From Paenibacillaceae bacterium GAS479 (lineage in GTDB: Bacteria; Bacillota; Bacilli; Paenibacillales; Paenibacillaceae): 64,000 nt of DNA. Location: positions 5,290,501-5,354,500 of the forward strand of contig LT629764.1 in assembly GCA_900105225.1 (NCBI GenBank), given 5' to 3'. This document shows, one piece after another, positions 1-8,231 of the stretch (the first letter of the stretch is position 1; every line of letters starts with the position of its first letter). Position numbers and translations under genes: made by a program. A model generated the notes under the pieces. The model made no database searches. It worked only from the letters and a program-made list of their open reading frames with translations, and had not been told where the DNA came from.

Positions 1-1461
1 ATTATGAACGTTAGAGAGCAGCGTTTGGCGCTCCCAGTAGAATTTCATTACGACGAATCAGAATATGTTGGTGAACGATGGCATTTTATTCTTAGAGACC
101 TTAAAGGCTTTGGCCAGTTCCAAGGTGAGAATAAGTGTTACAGAGATTTCAAAGATGAGGACTGCGTTCTTGAGTTTGTTAAAGCAGAAAAGTTAGAGGA
201 CGGGTCTGAAGGTGAGGGGCCGTGGTTTTTAGAGCTTCTAAGGCTAAGGCTGTTGGGTAACTGGGCCCCTGAGCAAGTCTCGGATGAACGAAGAGAAAAA
301 ATAGTTGATTATCTTAATCATTGGGGGTACGAGATAGAAGATGGTGGGAAAATACCCTCCCCATTTTCTACCAGGAACCCAGGCCTGCTGGTTCAAGGAT
401 TTGACGTAACACGAACTGCCAAGATTACGAATAAGCTCCTAATTAACATCGAGCCAATCTATGTGGCGTGTACGTTTGCAAGATTTGCACTCGACATTAT
501 AACATCCTCTGGTGCCAGAATTAATGAACTGCTGCAAATTAGTTATGATAAAGACTGCTGTGTGGTGACGGTAGATAAAAGTGTTAGTCCGCCAAGAAAA
601 AACTACATTTTCCGATTGATCCCTAAAGGCAGAGAAGAGCCAGAGAACTATTATTTGCCAGAAGAAGTCTTTAAGTTTATGTCAGAAATCTTGAAAATGC
701 TTAAGGAATCCTATAAGTCCGATTCCATTCCAGAAGTCGATTATGATGTTGATAGCAGAAAACATCTATTGCCGCCGAAAAAATATATTTTTCAGTACCA
801 ATCGAGACACGTTAACGTTATAACACTTAATGCGATCCTTCGTTTTCTTTTACATGGTATTGTGATTCAATCTGCAGAAGGCAATCAAGTTGTTTTGAAA
901 GCTCATCTGTTGAGACATGCATTTGCGACACATGCGGTTCAAACGGAAAAAATACCGGTCGACATTGTGAAAACGCTGCTCCATCAAAAGGACATTGAGG
1001 TGACTTCATACTATTCTGCACCAACAGCTCAACAGGTTTCCGAATCAATAAACTCGCTTCACGAAAACTGGATTTCATATGTCGATATCCAAAAGGGTAT
1101 TCTTAGGGGACCGGAAGAGCTTAAAGAGCTTTTTGAAGATTACCGCGAAAAGGTAGGAACCATGTCAAAGGTTGTGGGAGGCATATGTACAATTGACTCT
1201 GTATGCCCGACTAAAATGGCATGTGTTGGATGTGGAGCGAAAGTACCTCGACCGGAGTTTAAAGAAGAAATAACAGCCTTTTATAATTGGGCAGATGAAA
1301 GCGAAAAACGATTTGAGCAACTGGGCTTACTCCTTGAAGCCAAGAAGATGAAAATCTCAAAAAATAGAGCTAAAAACGAATTAAAGGAAATCCAGTTGAT
1401 AGAAAAATCTCAAAAGGATGAAATATATGCGCCACAAATCCGTTTCACCTCAAGCAAATGA
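1..1461 (+). CDS. Tn554 TnpB-like tyrosine recombinase (probably 5'-truncated by window edge)
   Basis: A tyrosine recombinase that would cut and rejoin DNA during transposition. Seen: the first catalytic Arg in SGARINELL (about residue 172), the HLLRHAFATH box (about 302-311), and an LHQKDIEVTSYYS segment carrying the nucleophilic Tyr. A Cys cluster follows (C-x5-C-x5-C-x2-C near 399-414), probably a zinc-binding tail. Large recombinases with such a tail, followed by a small basic TnpC-like gene, are typical of Tn554-family transposons. The first visible ATG is at base 4, but the frame is open to base 1 and Tn554 TnpB is longer (about 630 aa), so the true start may lie outside the window. The 3' end overlaps the next gene. 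The family call is firm; the Tn554 subfamily is inferred from the gene pair. Confidence 0.82.
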   Translation: MMNVREQRLALPVEFHYDESEYVGERWHFILRDLKGFGQFQGENKCYRDFKDEDCVLEFVKAEKLEDGSEGEGPWFLELLRLRLLGNWAPEQVSDERREKIVDYLNHWGYEIEDGGKIPSPFSTRNPGLLVQGFDVTRTAKITNKLLINIEPIYVACTFARFALDIITSSGARINELLQISYDKDCCVVTVDKSVSPPRKNYIFRLIPKGREEPENYYLPEEVFKFMSEILKMLKESYKSDSIPEVDYDVDSRKHLLPPKKYIFQYQSRHVNVITLNAILRFLLHGIVIQSAEGNQVVLKAHLLRHAFATHAVQTEKIPVDIVKTLLHQKDIEVTSYYSAPTAQQVSESINSLHENWISYVDIQKGILRGPEELKELFEDYREKVGTMSKVVGGICTIDSVCPTKMACVGCGAKVPRPEFKEEITAFYNWADESEKRFEQLGLLLEAKKMKISKNRAKNELKEIQLIEKSQKDEIYAPQIRFTSSK

Positions 1462-1897
1462 TCGGGAATGGCTTGAATCTTTATACGATAAAAAGAGAAG
1501 TCGCTCTTATGAATTTGGAGTTAAAGCAATTACAGTTCTTCTTAATGAAGGAAAAACTGTTTCCTACAGAACAGTCGCACAAAGGTCTAAGGAAATTGAT
1601 CCAGATGGAAGGGGAATTCACCAGAATACGATTACTAATAATAAAGAACTTCATGATTATTTTCTTCAATTTAGTACCACTAAAACATATAAGCCTCGTA
1701 AGAAAGCAAATAAGTCTCTTCTGGACGATTTAGATGCATTCAAACACATTAAACTTGACCGTGATGTAGAACGTGTTAGACAACGATATATGCAATTAAC
1801 AAAATCAGATTTAGTTGAATTGATTATTCGAATGGAACAATACATCTCTCATCAAAATAAAAATTGGTTAAAAAATGAGTTTGAGAAATTTCAATAA
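1427..1897 (+). CDS. Tn554 TnpC-like accessory transposition protein
   Basis: A 156-residue basic, helical protein. The segment RDVERVRQRYMQLTKSDLVE and its position directly after a TnpB-like recombinase match the TnpC/DUF6262 type of Tn554-family elements, which assists transposition efficiency or orientation. ATG 1427 is preferred because AAAGG at 1413-1417 sits nine bases ahead; the in-frame ATG at 1418 would leave no spacer. It overlaps the recombinase by 35 bases, which suggests translational coupling. The N-terminal half is Lys/Arg-rich and may bind DNA, but no named motif is visible. The functional assignment rests mostly on context. Confidence 0.68.
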   Translation: MRHKSVSPQANDREWLESLYDKKRSRSYEFGVKAITVLLNEGKTVSYRTVAQRSKEIDPDGRGIHQNTITNNKELHDYFLQFSTTKTYKPRKKANKSLLDDLDAFKHIKLDRDVERVRQRYMQLTKSDLVELIIRMEQYISHQNKNWLKNEFEKFQ

Positions 1898-1980
1898 GCG
1901 CAGATCTAACAGTTATCTTGCGAAGTACAAATGGCTTTATAAGTTGAGAAATCATGAAAGTGAGAAAAAGGAGTAATCGT

Positions 1981-2139
1981 ATGGATGAGTATATTCAACA
2001 ACTTCAGGTAGGGATCGCTGAGATGGAAGCAAACGTCGAACGTTTGAAAGAAGAAATACGACATCTTTCAGAACAATGTAATGCCCTAAAGAGAGGCAAT
2101 CTGGAGCTTTATCTGAAGCTCACCCAGCCTGACTTTTGA
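1981..2139 (+). CDS. 52-aa coiled-coil small protein
   Basis: A short ORF, ATG 1981, preceded by AAGGAG at good spacing. An upstream in-frame ATG at 1954 has no ribosome site. The product is almost one heptad-patterned helix with Leu/Ile/Met at core positions (IQQLQVGIAEMEANVERL), so a coiled coil is likely. It follows the TnpC-like gene by 83 bases and may belong to the same mobile element as a third cargo or accessory gene. No family is recognised. It could also be a chromosomal gene just outside the element. Confidence 0.5.
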   Translation: MDEYIQQLQVGIAEMEANVERLKEEIRHLSEQCNALKRGNLELYLKLTQPDF

Positions 2140-2218
2140 CGTATTGAAAATAATTATATGCATGCTACTTCATCCCCGATGAGGCAAAAAAGCCTTTCCC
2201 AAAACAATTTACTTACCA

Positions 2219-2250
2219 TGACACGTTATGTCATACCAGTTATTGTATGA
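2219..2250. promoter_or_regulatory. Overlapping inverted repeats upstream of the solute-binding-like gene
   Basis: Two dyads lie about 30-60 bases ahead of the ATG at 2281. TGACA-CGTTA-TGTCA spans 2219-2233, and TCATAC-(8)-GTATGA spans 2231-2250. They share three bases. Dyads of this form in front of a start codon suggest a dimeric repressor site. The binding protein is unknown; the HTH protein encoded downstream is a candidate. Confidence 0.45.
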
Positions 2251-2280
2251 TTATGTCAGTTAGAGAAGGAGTGCATGTAA

Positions 2281-3447
2281 ATGAGATTGACGGTAACGGT
2301 GAGCGATGATAAAAAAAAGAATGTACTTGAATTGGCAAAAAAAACATTCGAGGAGCAGCACAGAGGGACAGTTATTGAGATCGAAACTCTGCCCAGAGAG
2401 ATCCTCGAACAGCGAGTCCAAGATGGCAATGCTCCTGATCTGATCGAGTGGGACGGTAGCAACATCGGAAACCTTCTCGATCGGAAGATCATTCAGGAAC
2501 TCACCCCGCTGTTGGAGGATGGATCGTTCGGCTTGTTGGACTTCTATCCGTCGGTGCTTCAAGCAGTTATGGATCAAGGGAGAGTTGGAGCCATTCCGGT
2601 CATGGCGGAAGTGACAGGGGTTTTCTACAACAAAGCTCTATTTGACCACGCGGGAATTACTTACCCAAAGGAGAATTGGACCTGGGACGAGTTTGTGAAA
2701 AAGGCCCGAATCTTGAACAGCTATGACGTTGACGGTGAAGTGATCCGCTACGGGGCTTATTTGGTCCCGAGGCTTCTTCCGGTGGAACCTCTTGTGTGGA
2801 GCAACGGAGGCGCGTTTTTATCCGAGGATGGAATGAGAGCAACTGGTTATCTGGATTCCCTCGAAACCGTGGAAACGATTCAAAGGTATCTGGAGATGTA
2901 TCACCCCCTCGAAGTGACGCCGTTTGAAGATGTGGGTAGGGATACATGGATCTCTTGCTTCAGACATAATAAGATGGCCATGTATTACGATGCGAACTGG
3001 ACGATCAAACCAATGGGGTGTGAGCAACGGGAACAGTTTGGCGTTGTTATGCCTCCTAGTATGGGAGAAGGGCCGCTGCGCAACATTGTACAAGTATATG
3101 GATACTGCATTTCCGCACAGTGCCAGGATGTCCAGTTAGCCTGGGCATTTCTTCAGGAGCTAGCTTCACCACATACAGAATCGGGAAGAGAATGGGCTAA
3201 ACATAATCTGGCGGTGTCGCGTACTGTAGCTGAAATAAGCGGACAGCAGTCCGATCCCTTATATAGCCCTTTTCTCAAATCGTTAGAGAATGCAAGGCAG
3301 GGCGCGTTTGATGTGTCCAGCATGAGGCTATGGCGCTTTTGGAACAATGATGTATTCCAAGAATGGATTTTTCGAGATAGTCGGATCAATTTAGAGGAGC
3401 GCTTAAGAAGAATCGCAAAAGAGTACGACGAAATGCTTCACACTTAG
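2281..3447 (+). CDS. Family 1 solute-binding-like protein without signal peptide
   Basis: The fold matches sugar-type ABC solute-binding proteins: APDLIEWDG, an IPVMAEVTGVFYNKALFD block (about residues 105-122) and WTWDEFVKKA are classic for this family. The start is fixed by AAGGAG ten bases ahead and an in-frame TAA immediately upstream, so no N-terminus is missing. Residues 1-25 are charged (MRLTVTVSDDKKKN) with no signal peptide or lipobox, so the protein should be cytoplasmic. No permease or ATPase genes accompany it. The downstream HTH gene begins 26 bases later, in a likely two-gene operon. Inference: an intracellular ligand sensor rather than a transport receptor. Alternatively it is an old receptor that lost its secretion signal. 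Confidence 0.75.
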   Translation: MRLTVTVSDDKKKNVLELAKKTFEEQHRGTVIEIETLPREILEQRVQDGNAPDLIEWDGSNIGNLLDRKIIQELTPLLEDGSFGLLDFYPSVLQAVMDQGRVGAIPVMAEVTGVFYNKALFDHAGITYPKENWTWDEFVKKARILNSYDVDGEVIRYGAYLVPRLLPVEPLVWSNGGAFLSEDGMRATGYLDSLETVETIQRYLEMYHPLEVTPFEDVGRDTWISCFRHNKMAMYYDANWTIKPMGCEQREQFGVVMPPSMGEGPLRNIVQVYGYCISAQCQDVQLAWAFLQELASPHTESGREWAKHNLAVSRTVAEISGQQSDPLYSPFLKSLENARQGAFDVSSMRLWRFWNNDVFQEWIFRDSRINLEERLRRIAKEYDEMLHT

Positions 3448-3473
3448 AAGAACGGAACGTGTGGTGAGACAAA

Positions 3474-3845
3474 ATGGGCAATATGCATCGAATCCTGTGG
3501 TTTGATGAACAAGTGCGGTTCGGGAAGTACCCTAATAGCGGTCATTTGTCGGAGCATTTTGAAATATCCGTCCGGCAGGCCTGCAGGGATATCGAGTATT
3601 TAACAAATACTCTTTGTGCTCCACTGATATACAATCCTAAAAGGCGGGGGTACCAATACGAGGATAAAACTTATGTACTGCCCGCGCTAATACTGACGGC
3701 ATCCGATATACAAATGATACAAGCCATAATATCCCACTTAGAACAAACGGCAGCTTTGTTTGGTGCAACCGCATTTTCAGAAAAAGCAGTTGGTCTACTG
3801 CAGAATATAATTTCACACTCTTCTTATGAAGGGGAGAGGAACTAA
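3474..3845 (+). CDS. Short DeoR/WYL-type HTH protein lacking the WYL domain
   Basis: A 123-residue protein. Residues 5-60 look like the N-terminal winged helix of YafY/WYL-type regulators: a recognition segment around HFEISVRQACRDIEYL, then a GYQYEDKTYVLPALILTASD linker. Full-length WYL regulators are about 300 residues; this one stops about 60 residues after the HTH, so the ligand-sensing WYL domain is absent. GGTGAG lies six bases ahead of the ATG. It is immediately downstream of the signal-less solute-binding-like protein, which could supply the ligand-sensing function in trans. The same sequence would also fit a truncated remnant. No frame continues the WYL part downstream. Confidence 0.6.
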   Translation: MGNMHRILWFDEQVRFGKYPNSGHLSEHFEISVRQACRDIEYLTNTLCAPLIYNPKRRGYQYEDKTYVLPALILTASDIQMIQAIISHLEQTAALFGATAFSEKAVGLLQNIISHSSYEGERN

Positions 3846-3965
3846 TACAAATAGAGAGAAGTGTGGAAAAAAGCTGACGAAAATGATTCTGAATTATCTT
3901 TAATATATTTTTCAAACTGTTTCCTTTGCTATGATTGAAAAACACCTTTCAAGGAGGACATTAGG

Positions 3966-4820
3966 ATGTCATTACAAGTTCGTCCATATTGCACTGAATT
4001 AGAGGATACAGTTAAAAATTTAAGTCACAAAGCATGGATACTTTTTAAGTACAATAAAGATTTCGATCATCAGAGGATGAGTTGTGTATTCAACGAGGAC
4101 GGTAATTTAATTTGTGTGGGATACTTACGACATGGAATAGCTGATGATCATGATGTATTCGAAATCGAAATGCCCACTAATGAATTAGCTTCAAATCGTA
4201 TGAATGAAGTGAGAGAGGCTCTTTACCCTACATTCATAAATACCTGTCAAAAGCTGCGTAATCCAAACAAGAAGACAAAATTGGTTGCATGGAAAGACTT
4301 CTATGGTGACAGGGAGTTTTACGAAGAGATGGGTTTTATCCCTTATCAAACATATTTTATAGCAAAACGTTCAATAGAAAAAACCATACCTGAAGTAATT
4401 ACGCCTTTTGGAGTTAATGTCAAATTTCACCCGATGGAATCCAAAGAGGAAAGAATCAAATATACCGAATTAGAAAATCAATTTTATCAAGGTGTTGTTT
4501 ACAGAAGTGTAAATATGTTGGAATGGATGATGGGTGGTCCAGAGTTACATACCATTTCTGCATTTGAAGGTGAAGAACTTGTTGGCAGCGTTATGTGTTG
4601 GCAAACTGGCGCAGTTGAAAGATTATTCGTAATTCCTCGATGGCGCAATAAAGGGCTGGGTAAGTTTTTAATAGCAAAGGGTTTTGAGTATCATATTAAG
4701 AATGGTCGAAATGAAATTTATACGTTGGTTAATGAACAGGATAAGGAAGCTATGAAGTTGTTAGAGTCAATGGGGTATACCTTTTCTGTAAGATTAGAAC
4801 TCAAGGCATTGGATGTTTAA
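3966..4820 (+). CDS. GNAT-family N-acetyltransferase (two-domain)
   Basis: A 284-residue protein with a clear acetyl-CoA-binding motif A in the C-terminal half (RLFVIPRWRNKGLGKFLIAK, about residues 219-238) and the C-terminal NEQDKEAMKLLESMGY pattern seen in GNAT enzymes. The N-terminal half also reads like a degenerate GNAT domain (EFYEEMGFIPYQTYF). AAGGAGG lies eight bases ahead of the ATG, and a terminator follows. The acceptor substrate cannot be told. Codon use is AT-rich like the neighbouring left-end genes. Confidence 0.8.
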   Translation: MSLQVRPYCTELEDTVKNLSHKAWILFKYNKDFDHQRMSCVFNEDGNLICVGYLRHGIADDHDVFEIEMPTNELASNRMNEVREALYPTFINTCQKLRNPNKKTKLVAWKDFYGDREFYEEMGFIPYQTYFIAKRSIEKTIPEVITPFGVNVKFHPMESKEERIKYTELENQFYQGVVYRSVNMLEWMMGGPELHTISAFEGEELVGSVMCWQTGAVERLFVIPRWRNKGLGKFLIAKGFEYHIKNGRNEIYTLVNEQDKEAMKLLESMGYTFSVRLELKALDV

Positions 4821-4898
4821 AAAAAGGACACTACGATTTCCATTTGGCGACCGATATTCCGTCAACGTGGAACGATAGCGCCATGGATCGTAAGCAGT

Positions 4899-4928
4899 AG
4901 CCGGCCACTTGACATGGCTGGCTTTTTT
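4899..4928 (+). terminator. Rho-independent terminator
   Basis: AGCCGGCCA and TGGCTGGCT form a nine-pair stem with one mismatch around a 7-base loop, followed by six T residues. It lies 79 bases after the acetyltransferase gene. Confidence 0.85.
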
Positions 4929-4989
4929 AATATGTTCTTATATCTGATCAAATAAGTTGTGATAATGTGATAATGGGGAACTTTTTTTA

Positions 4990-5244
4990 ATGCTCGAAAA
5001 AAACACCAATATAATGTGTAACAATATATCGAAACCTGTGACAGACAAGGGTTGGCATCGATTTATAGACATATGTATAAAATACGAGTTTTGTGAACAT
5101 GTATACGATAAAGTAAAGACCATTGTTGAATTCGCTCAATTTTTAGTCCTATCCATTTTGTTCACAGCATCTTTAATTCTGTGTTTGTTAGATACGTATA
5201 CATCATCTTTGTCTGAGCTGTTACAAGCCCATATTGAATTCTGA
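4990..5244 (+). CDS. Hypothetical 84-aa protein with one membrane helix
   Basis: A short ORF whose product has a Cys/Asp-rich N-terminal part and one hydrophobic segment (FAQFLVLSILFTASLILCLL, about residues 48-67). A weak GGGGA lies ten bases ahead of the ATG. No family is recognised and nothing nearby supports a function. It could be spurious; the hydrophobic stretch and the absence of a competing frame are the only arguments for it. Confidence 0.3.
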   Translation: MLEKNTNIMCNNISKPVTDKGWHRFIDICIKYEFCEHVYDKVKTIVEFAQFLVLSILFTASLILCLLDTYTSSLSELLQAHIEF

Positions 5245-5463
5245 GTTTAGGTACATCATTATTCTCTTGATGATACCTTGTAGCAAATGATTGCCTCAAT
5301 GTATAAGCAATTAGTGCTGGCTTGTCAGATTGTGTTTTGTACCGCTTAGTGAATTCTCGAAATCAGCGGAAATAAAAAAGGTCCATGACGTTTAACGCCA
5401 TGAACCGAATAAAATAAATTAACTGAAAGTTTCAAATTCAACAAATTCATCGTCGAGTAAAAT

Positions 5464-5892
5464 CTAAAACTTTCTTTTATGATACGGAATACCTTCACCT
5501 TCTTCGCAATACTGTTTTAGACTGTACAAAAAAATAGCCCAGTTATAATTACATAAACGAAAAAAAGAGGTCACTTCCTTCCAGTTCATCTGACGAAGAA
5601 TGATTGAAGCCCTCCCCTTTTTTTCTTCAATATCAAAAGAAATAGTCGTACCTATCCATTCTGGATCTGAATCCACACACTGCCACACAATCTTTTTATC
5701 GGTAACAAGCTCATCAACTCGCATCTTTGTTAAACCTTTGCCGCCGAATAGGAACTCGTTTATACTACCAATCTGATCACTAACTATTAGTTCATTTGTC
5801 CATATTTCTGAAAGTCCTTTTGCAGTGGTTAAAGCTTCATATACCGTTGAAGCTGGTACATTTACAGTCTGTAAATGCTCGATATTTGCCAT
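5464..5892 (-). CDS. SRPBCC/AHSA1-type protein
   Basis: A 142-residue START-like/AHSA1 fold: HLQTVNVPASTVYEALTTAK at the N-terminus, GLSEIWT, and KIVWQCVDSDPEWIGTTISF in the middle. Such proteins form a hydrophobic cavity and bind small lipophilic ligands or act as coregulators. The start is ATG 5892 because GGGGG lies nine bases upstream; earlier in-frame ATGs overlap that ribosome site. It stands alone between convergent or unrelated genes. No ligand can be proposed. Confidence 0.7.
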   Translation of the reverse strand: MANIEHLQTVNVPASTVYEALTTAKGLSEIWTNELIVSDQIGSINEFLFGGKGLTKMRVDELVTDKKIVWQCVDSDPEWIGTTISFDIEEKKGRASIILRQMNWKEVTSFFRLCNYNWAIFLYSLKQYCEEGEGIPYHKRKF

Positions 5893-6106
5893 AATGCTCA
5901 TCCCCCCAATCATAAGGTTCAAGTCACTTCAACTATACCATCGTATAATTGGAATGATTTCTTCTCGATTACTACATACCCAGCACCTTTACGTTCCCAT
6001 AAATTTCAAATCCCCCTTGCACTTATAGCCACAATTAGTCATTTGAAAAAAATGGAGATACGGTAAGATACTATCTGAGTCAAAACTGAAGGGTGGAAAT
6101 AAGCTA

Positions 6107-7120
6107 ATGTTTAAAAAGAAAGGTAAACTGCTATTTGCAGTTTTTATGGTGGTTGGACTGGTGCTGCTTTCAGCATGTACTTCCAATACCGGCAACAATG
6201 CAGTCGATCCGTCTTCGCAGGCAATTCTCGCACCGCAGAATACGGCAGCAGCCGAAAACGGAAATGAAGTTACGTTCCTCACCTTCAAAGATGCCGCAAA
6301 TCAGGAAGTTATTCTCGCGAAGAAGCCGGAGCGAATCGTTGTCCTGAACACCGAAGCGTTAGCCTTATTCTATCAGCTTGGTGGAAAGCCCGTTGGATTA
6401 GCGACGGCAGCAGGCACGACATTGCCCAAAGGAGCGGAGACTGCCGAAAATGTAGGAGAAATTCAGGCAGTCAGCCTGGAAAAAATAATCGCTTTAAAGC
6501 CAGATCTCGTCATCGGACAATCCTTCTTCCATGGTGAGCTGAGGAAATCCCTTACGGCCAGCGGCATTCCTCTTGCACTAACCCAAATCGATACCTATGA
6601 CAAGATTGTAGAGACCGGCAAGTTGTTCGGACAGCTGCTTGGCAAAGAACAAGAGGCATCGAAAGCGCTTGAGGAAACGCAGCAGCGCATACAATCCATT
6701 GTAGATAAGGTTCCTAGTGAAACAAAATCTTTTGCAGCGATTACGATTATGCCAATGGGCATTTCCATCCAACAAAGCGATACGCTCACGCTGGATGTGA
6801 CAAGCCGCTTAAAGCTAAAAAACGTTGCGGCTGATATGCCGGCAGGCGAATGGCCTGGCTCCGTTCCTTATAGTCTTGAAGCTCTCATTAAAGCTGATCC
6901 GGATTTCATATTTCTAGAGGTTCATGGTACGGAGGAGGATGGAAAGAAGAAATTGGAGGAAGACATGAAGAGCAATCCGGCATGGTCTTCCCTACGCGCA
7001 GTTAAAGAAGATCGATTATCGTTCTTGCCTTCGGACTTCGTCAATAATCCGGGATTAAATATAGATCAGCCTTTCTCCTACTTAGCCAAATTGGTGTATC
7101 CTGATGCTTATAAAGAGTAA
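6107..7120 (+). CDS. Iron(III)-siderophore ABC transporter substrate-binding lipoprotein
   Basis: A lipoprotein with signal peptide and lipobox LLSAC (Cys about residue 24), then a FhuD/BtuF-type (Peripla_BP_2) domain: PERIVVLNTEALALFYQLG, KPDLVIGQSFFHGE and ADPDFIFLEVHG. This family captures ferric siderophores, heme or cobalamin outside the cell. AGGGTGG lies nine bases ahead of the ATG. The gene overlaps the following FecCD permease by 17 bases. I looked for a Fur box upstream and saw none that I would defend. Length is normal for the family. The siderophore type is not predictable. Confidence 0.88.
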   Translation: MFKKKGKLLFAVFMVVGLVLLSACTSNTGNNAVDPSSQAILAPQNTAAAENGNEVTFLTFKDAANQEVILAKKPERIVVLNTEALALFYQLGGKPVGLATAAGTTLPKGAETAENVGEIQAVSLEKIIALKPDLVIGQSFFHGELRKSLTASGIPLALTQIDTYDKIVETGKLFGQLLGKEQEASKALEETQQRIQSIVDKVPSETKSFAAITIMPMGISIQQSDTLTLDVTSRLKLKNVAADMPAGEWPGSVPYSLEALIKADPDFIFLEVHGTEEDGKKKLEEDMKSNPAWSSLRAVKEDRLSFLPSDFVNNPGLNIDQPFSYLAKLVYPDAYKE

Positions 7121-8129
7121 CATTGCAACGAAAGGCTTCCTCCCCTTTTCATCAAAGTCTGTGGCTTTCATTTTCTTGATTTTAATCGCATTGGCCAGTA
7201 TCTTGTTCAGCTTGGTGCAAGGCGCGGTCAAAATAAGCGTGCCCGAGATTATTAGCGTGTTCCGCGGAACGGTAACCGGCGGTGTGCATGATATTATATG
7301 GAATGTCAGGTTTCCAAGAACATTGGTCGCTGCCATTGTAGGTATTCACTTGTCTCTTGCGGGAGCGTTGCTGCAAGGCGTCATGAGAAATCCGATGGCC
7401 GATCCGCATATTATAGGTGTCTCCTCGGGCGCTGGCCTATTCGGTATCGGTATGATTGTCTTATTCCCAGCCTATAGTTATTTGATGACACCGGCCGCAT
7501 TTATAGGTGCACTTGGCGCTGCTATGCTGGTGTATGCGCTAGCTTGGCAAAATGGAGTAAAGCCTGTTCGTCTTATATTGGCAGGGATTGCCGTTTCGTC
7601 ATTTTTCGGTTCCGGTATTTCGGCTATGCTTGTCTTCTACAGCGATCGTGTAGATGGGGCTCTATTGTTCATGGTAGGAGGTTTATCCGCAAAAACCTGG
7701 CCACACTTTATGCAGCTTCTTCCTTACACGATCATCGGAGCTTTATGCGCATTAATGGTTGCCGGAAGGATGAATATTCTCACTTTGGATGAGCAAAACG
7801 CAAAAGGATTAGGGCTGCGTGTTGAGGCCACGAGACTGTTCGTCATCGCAATTGCAGCGCTGCTGTCAGCCAGCGCCGTAAGCGTGGTGGGACTGCTGGG
7901 ATTTCTGGGGATGATTGTTCCGCATGTGACCCGCCTTCTGTTTGGCCATGATTATCGCCTGCTTCTGCCGGCATCCGCCCTAATCGGAATCTCTGTCATT
8001 GTCGTATTCGACACGATCTCTAGAATCATTTTTGCACCGATTGAGCTGCCCGTAGGAATTATGATGGGTGCGGTCGGCGCTCCGTTCTTCGTCTATTTAT
8101 TAAGGAAAAAAGGATCTCATTCCATATGA
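7104..8129 (+). CDS. FecCD-family iron-siderophore ABC permease
   Basis: A 341-residue polytopic membrane protein of the FecCD/BtuC type. Diagnostic segments are FPRTLVAAIVGIHLSLAGAL, NPMADPHIIGVSSGAGLFG and GLLGFLGMIVPHVTRLLFGH. It starts inside the end of the lipoprotein gene, so the two are co-translated. One permease can homodimerise, so a second permease gene is not required. No ATPase gene follows; a bidirectional terminator begins two bases after the stop. The transporter must borrow an ATPase encoded elsewhere, as several Bacillus siderophore systems do. Confidence 0.88.
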   Translation: MLIKSNIATKGFLPFSSKSVAFIFLILIALASILFSLVQGAVKISVPEIISVFRGTVTGGVHDIIWNVRFPRTLVAAIVGIHLSLAGALLQGVMRNPMADPHIIGVSSGAGLFGIGMIVLFPAYSYLMTPAAFIGALGAAMLVYALAWQNGVKPVRLILAGIAVSSFFGSGISAMLVFYSDRVDGALLFMVGGLSAKTWPHFMQLLPYTIIGALCALMVAGRMNILTLDEQNAKGLGLRVEATRLFVIAIAALLSASAVSVVGLLGFLGMIVPHVTRLLFGHDYRLLLPASALIGISVIVVFDTISRIIFAPIELPVGIMMGAVGAPFFVYLLRKKGSHSI

Positions 8130-8179
8130 TAAAAAAAGGCATCGTTGCCTTTAAAGCAACAATGCCTTTTTTATCATAT
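8123..8179. terminator. Bidirectional terminator between convergent genes
   Basis: A long near-perfect hairpin: the arms run ATATGATAAAAAAAGGCAT and its complement, with GTTGC/GCAAC near a 7-base loop. A and T runs flank both sides, so it can end the permease transcript (+) and the propeller transcript (-). Confidence 0.9.
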
Positions 8180-8231
8180 TCCCTTCTCGCTCTAGCCGCA
8201 TTATAAGTATAGGGCTCTAATCGTTATTTAA

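Noticed and set aside
2160-2200. Terminator after the small coiled-coil ORF
   Set aside because: AGGC-A6-GCCT is a four-base stem only, too weak to call.
5923-6106. Fur box ahead of the siderophore lipoprotein gene
   Set aside because: No segment approaches the GATAATGATAATCATTATC-type pattern closely enough to report.
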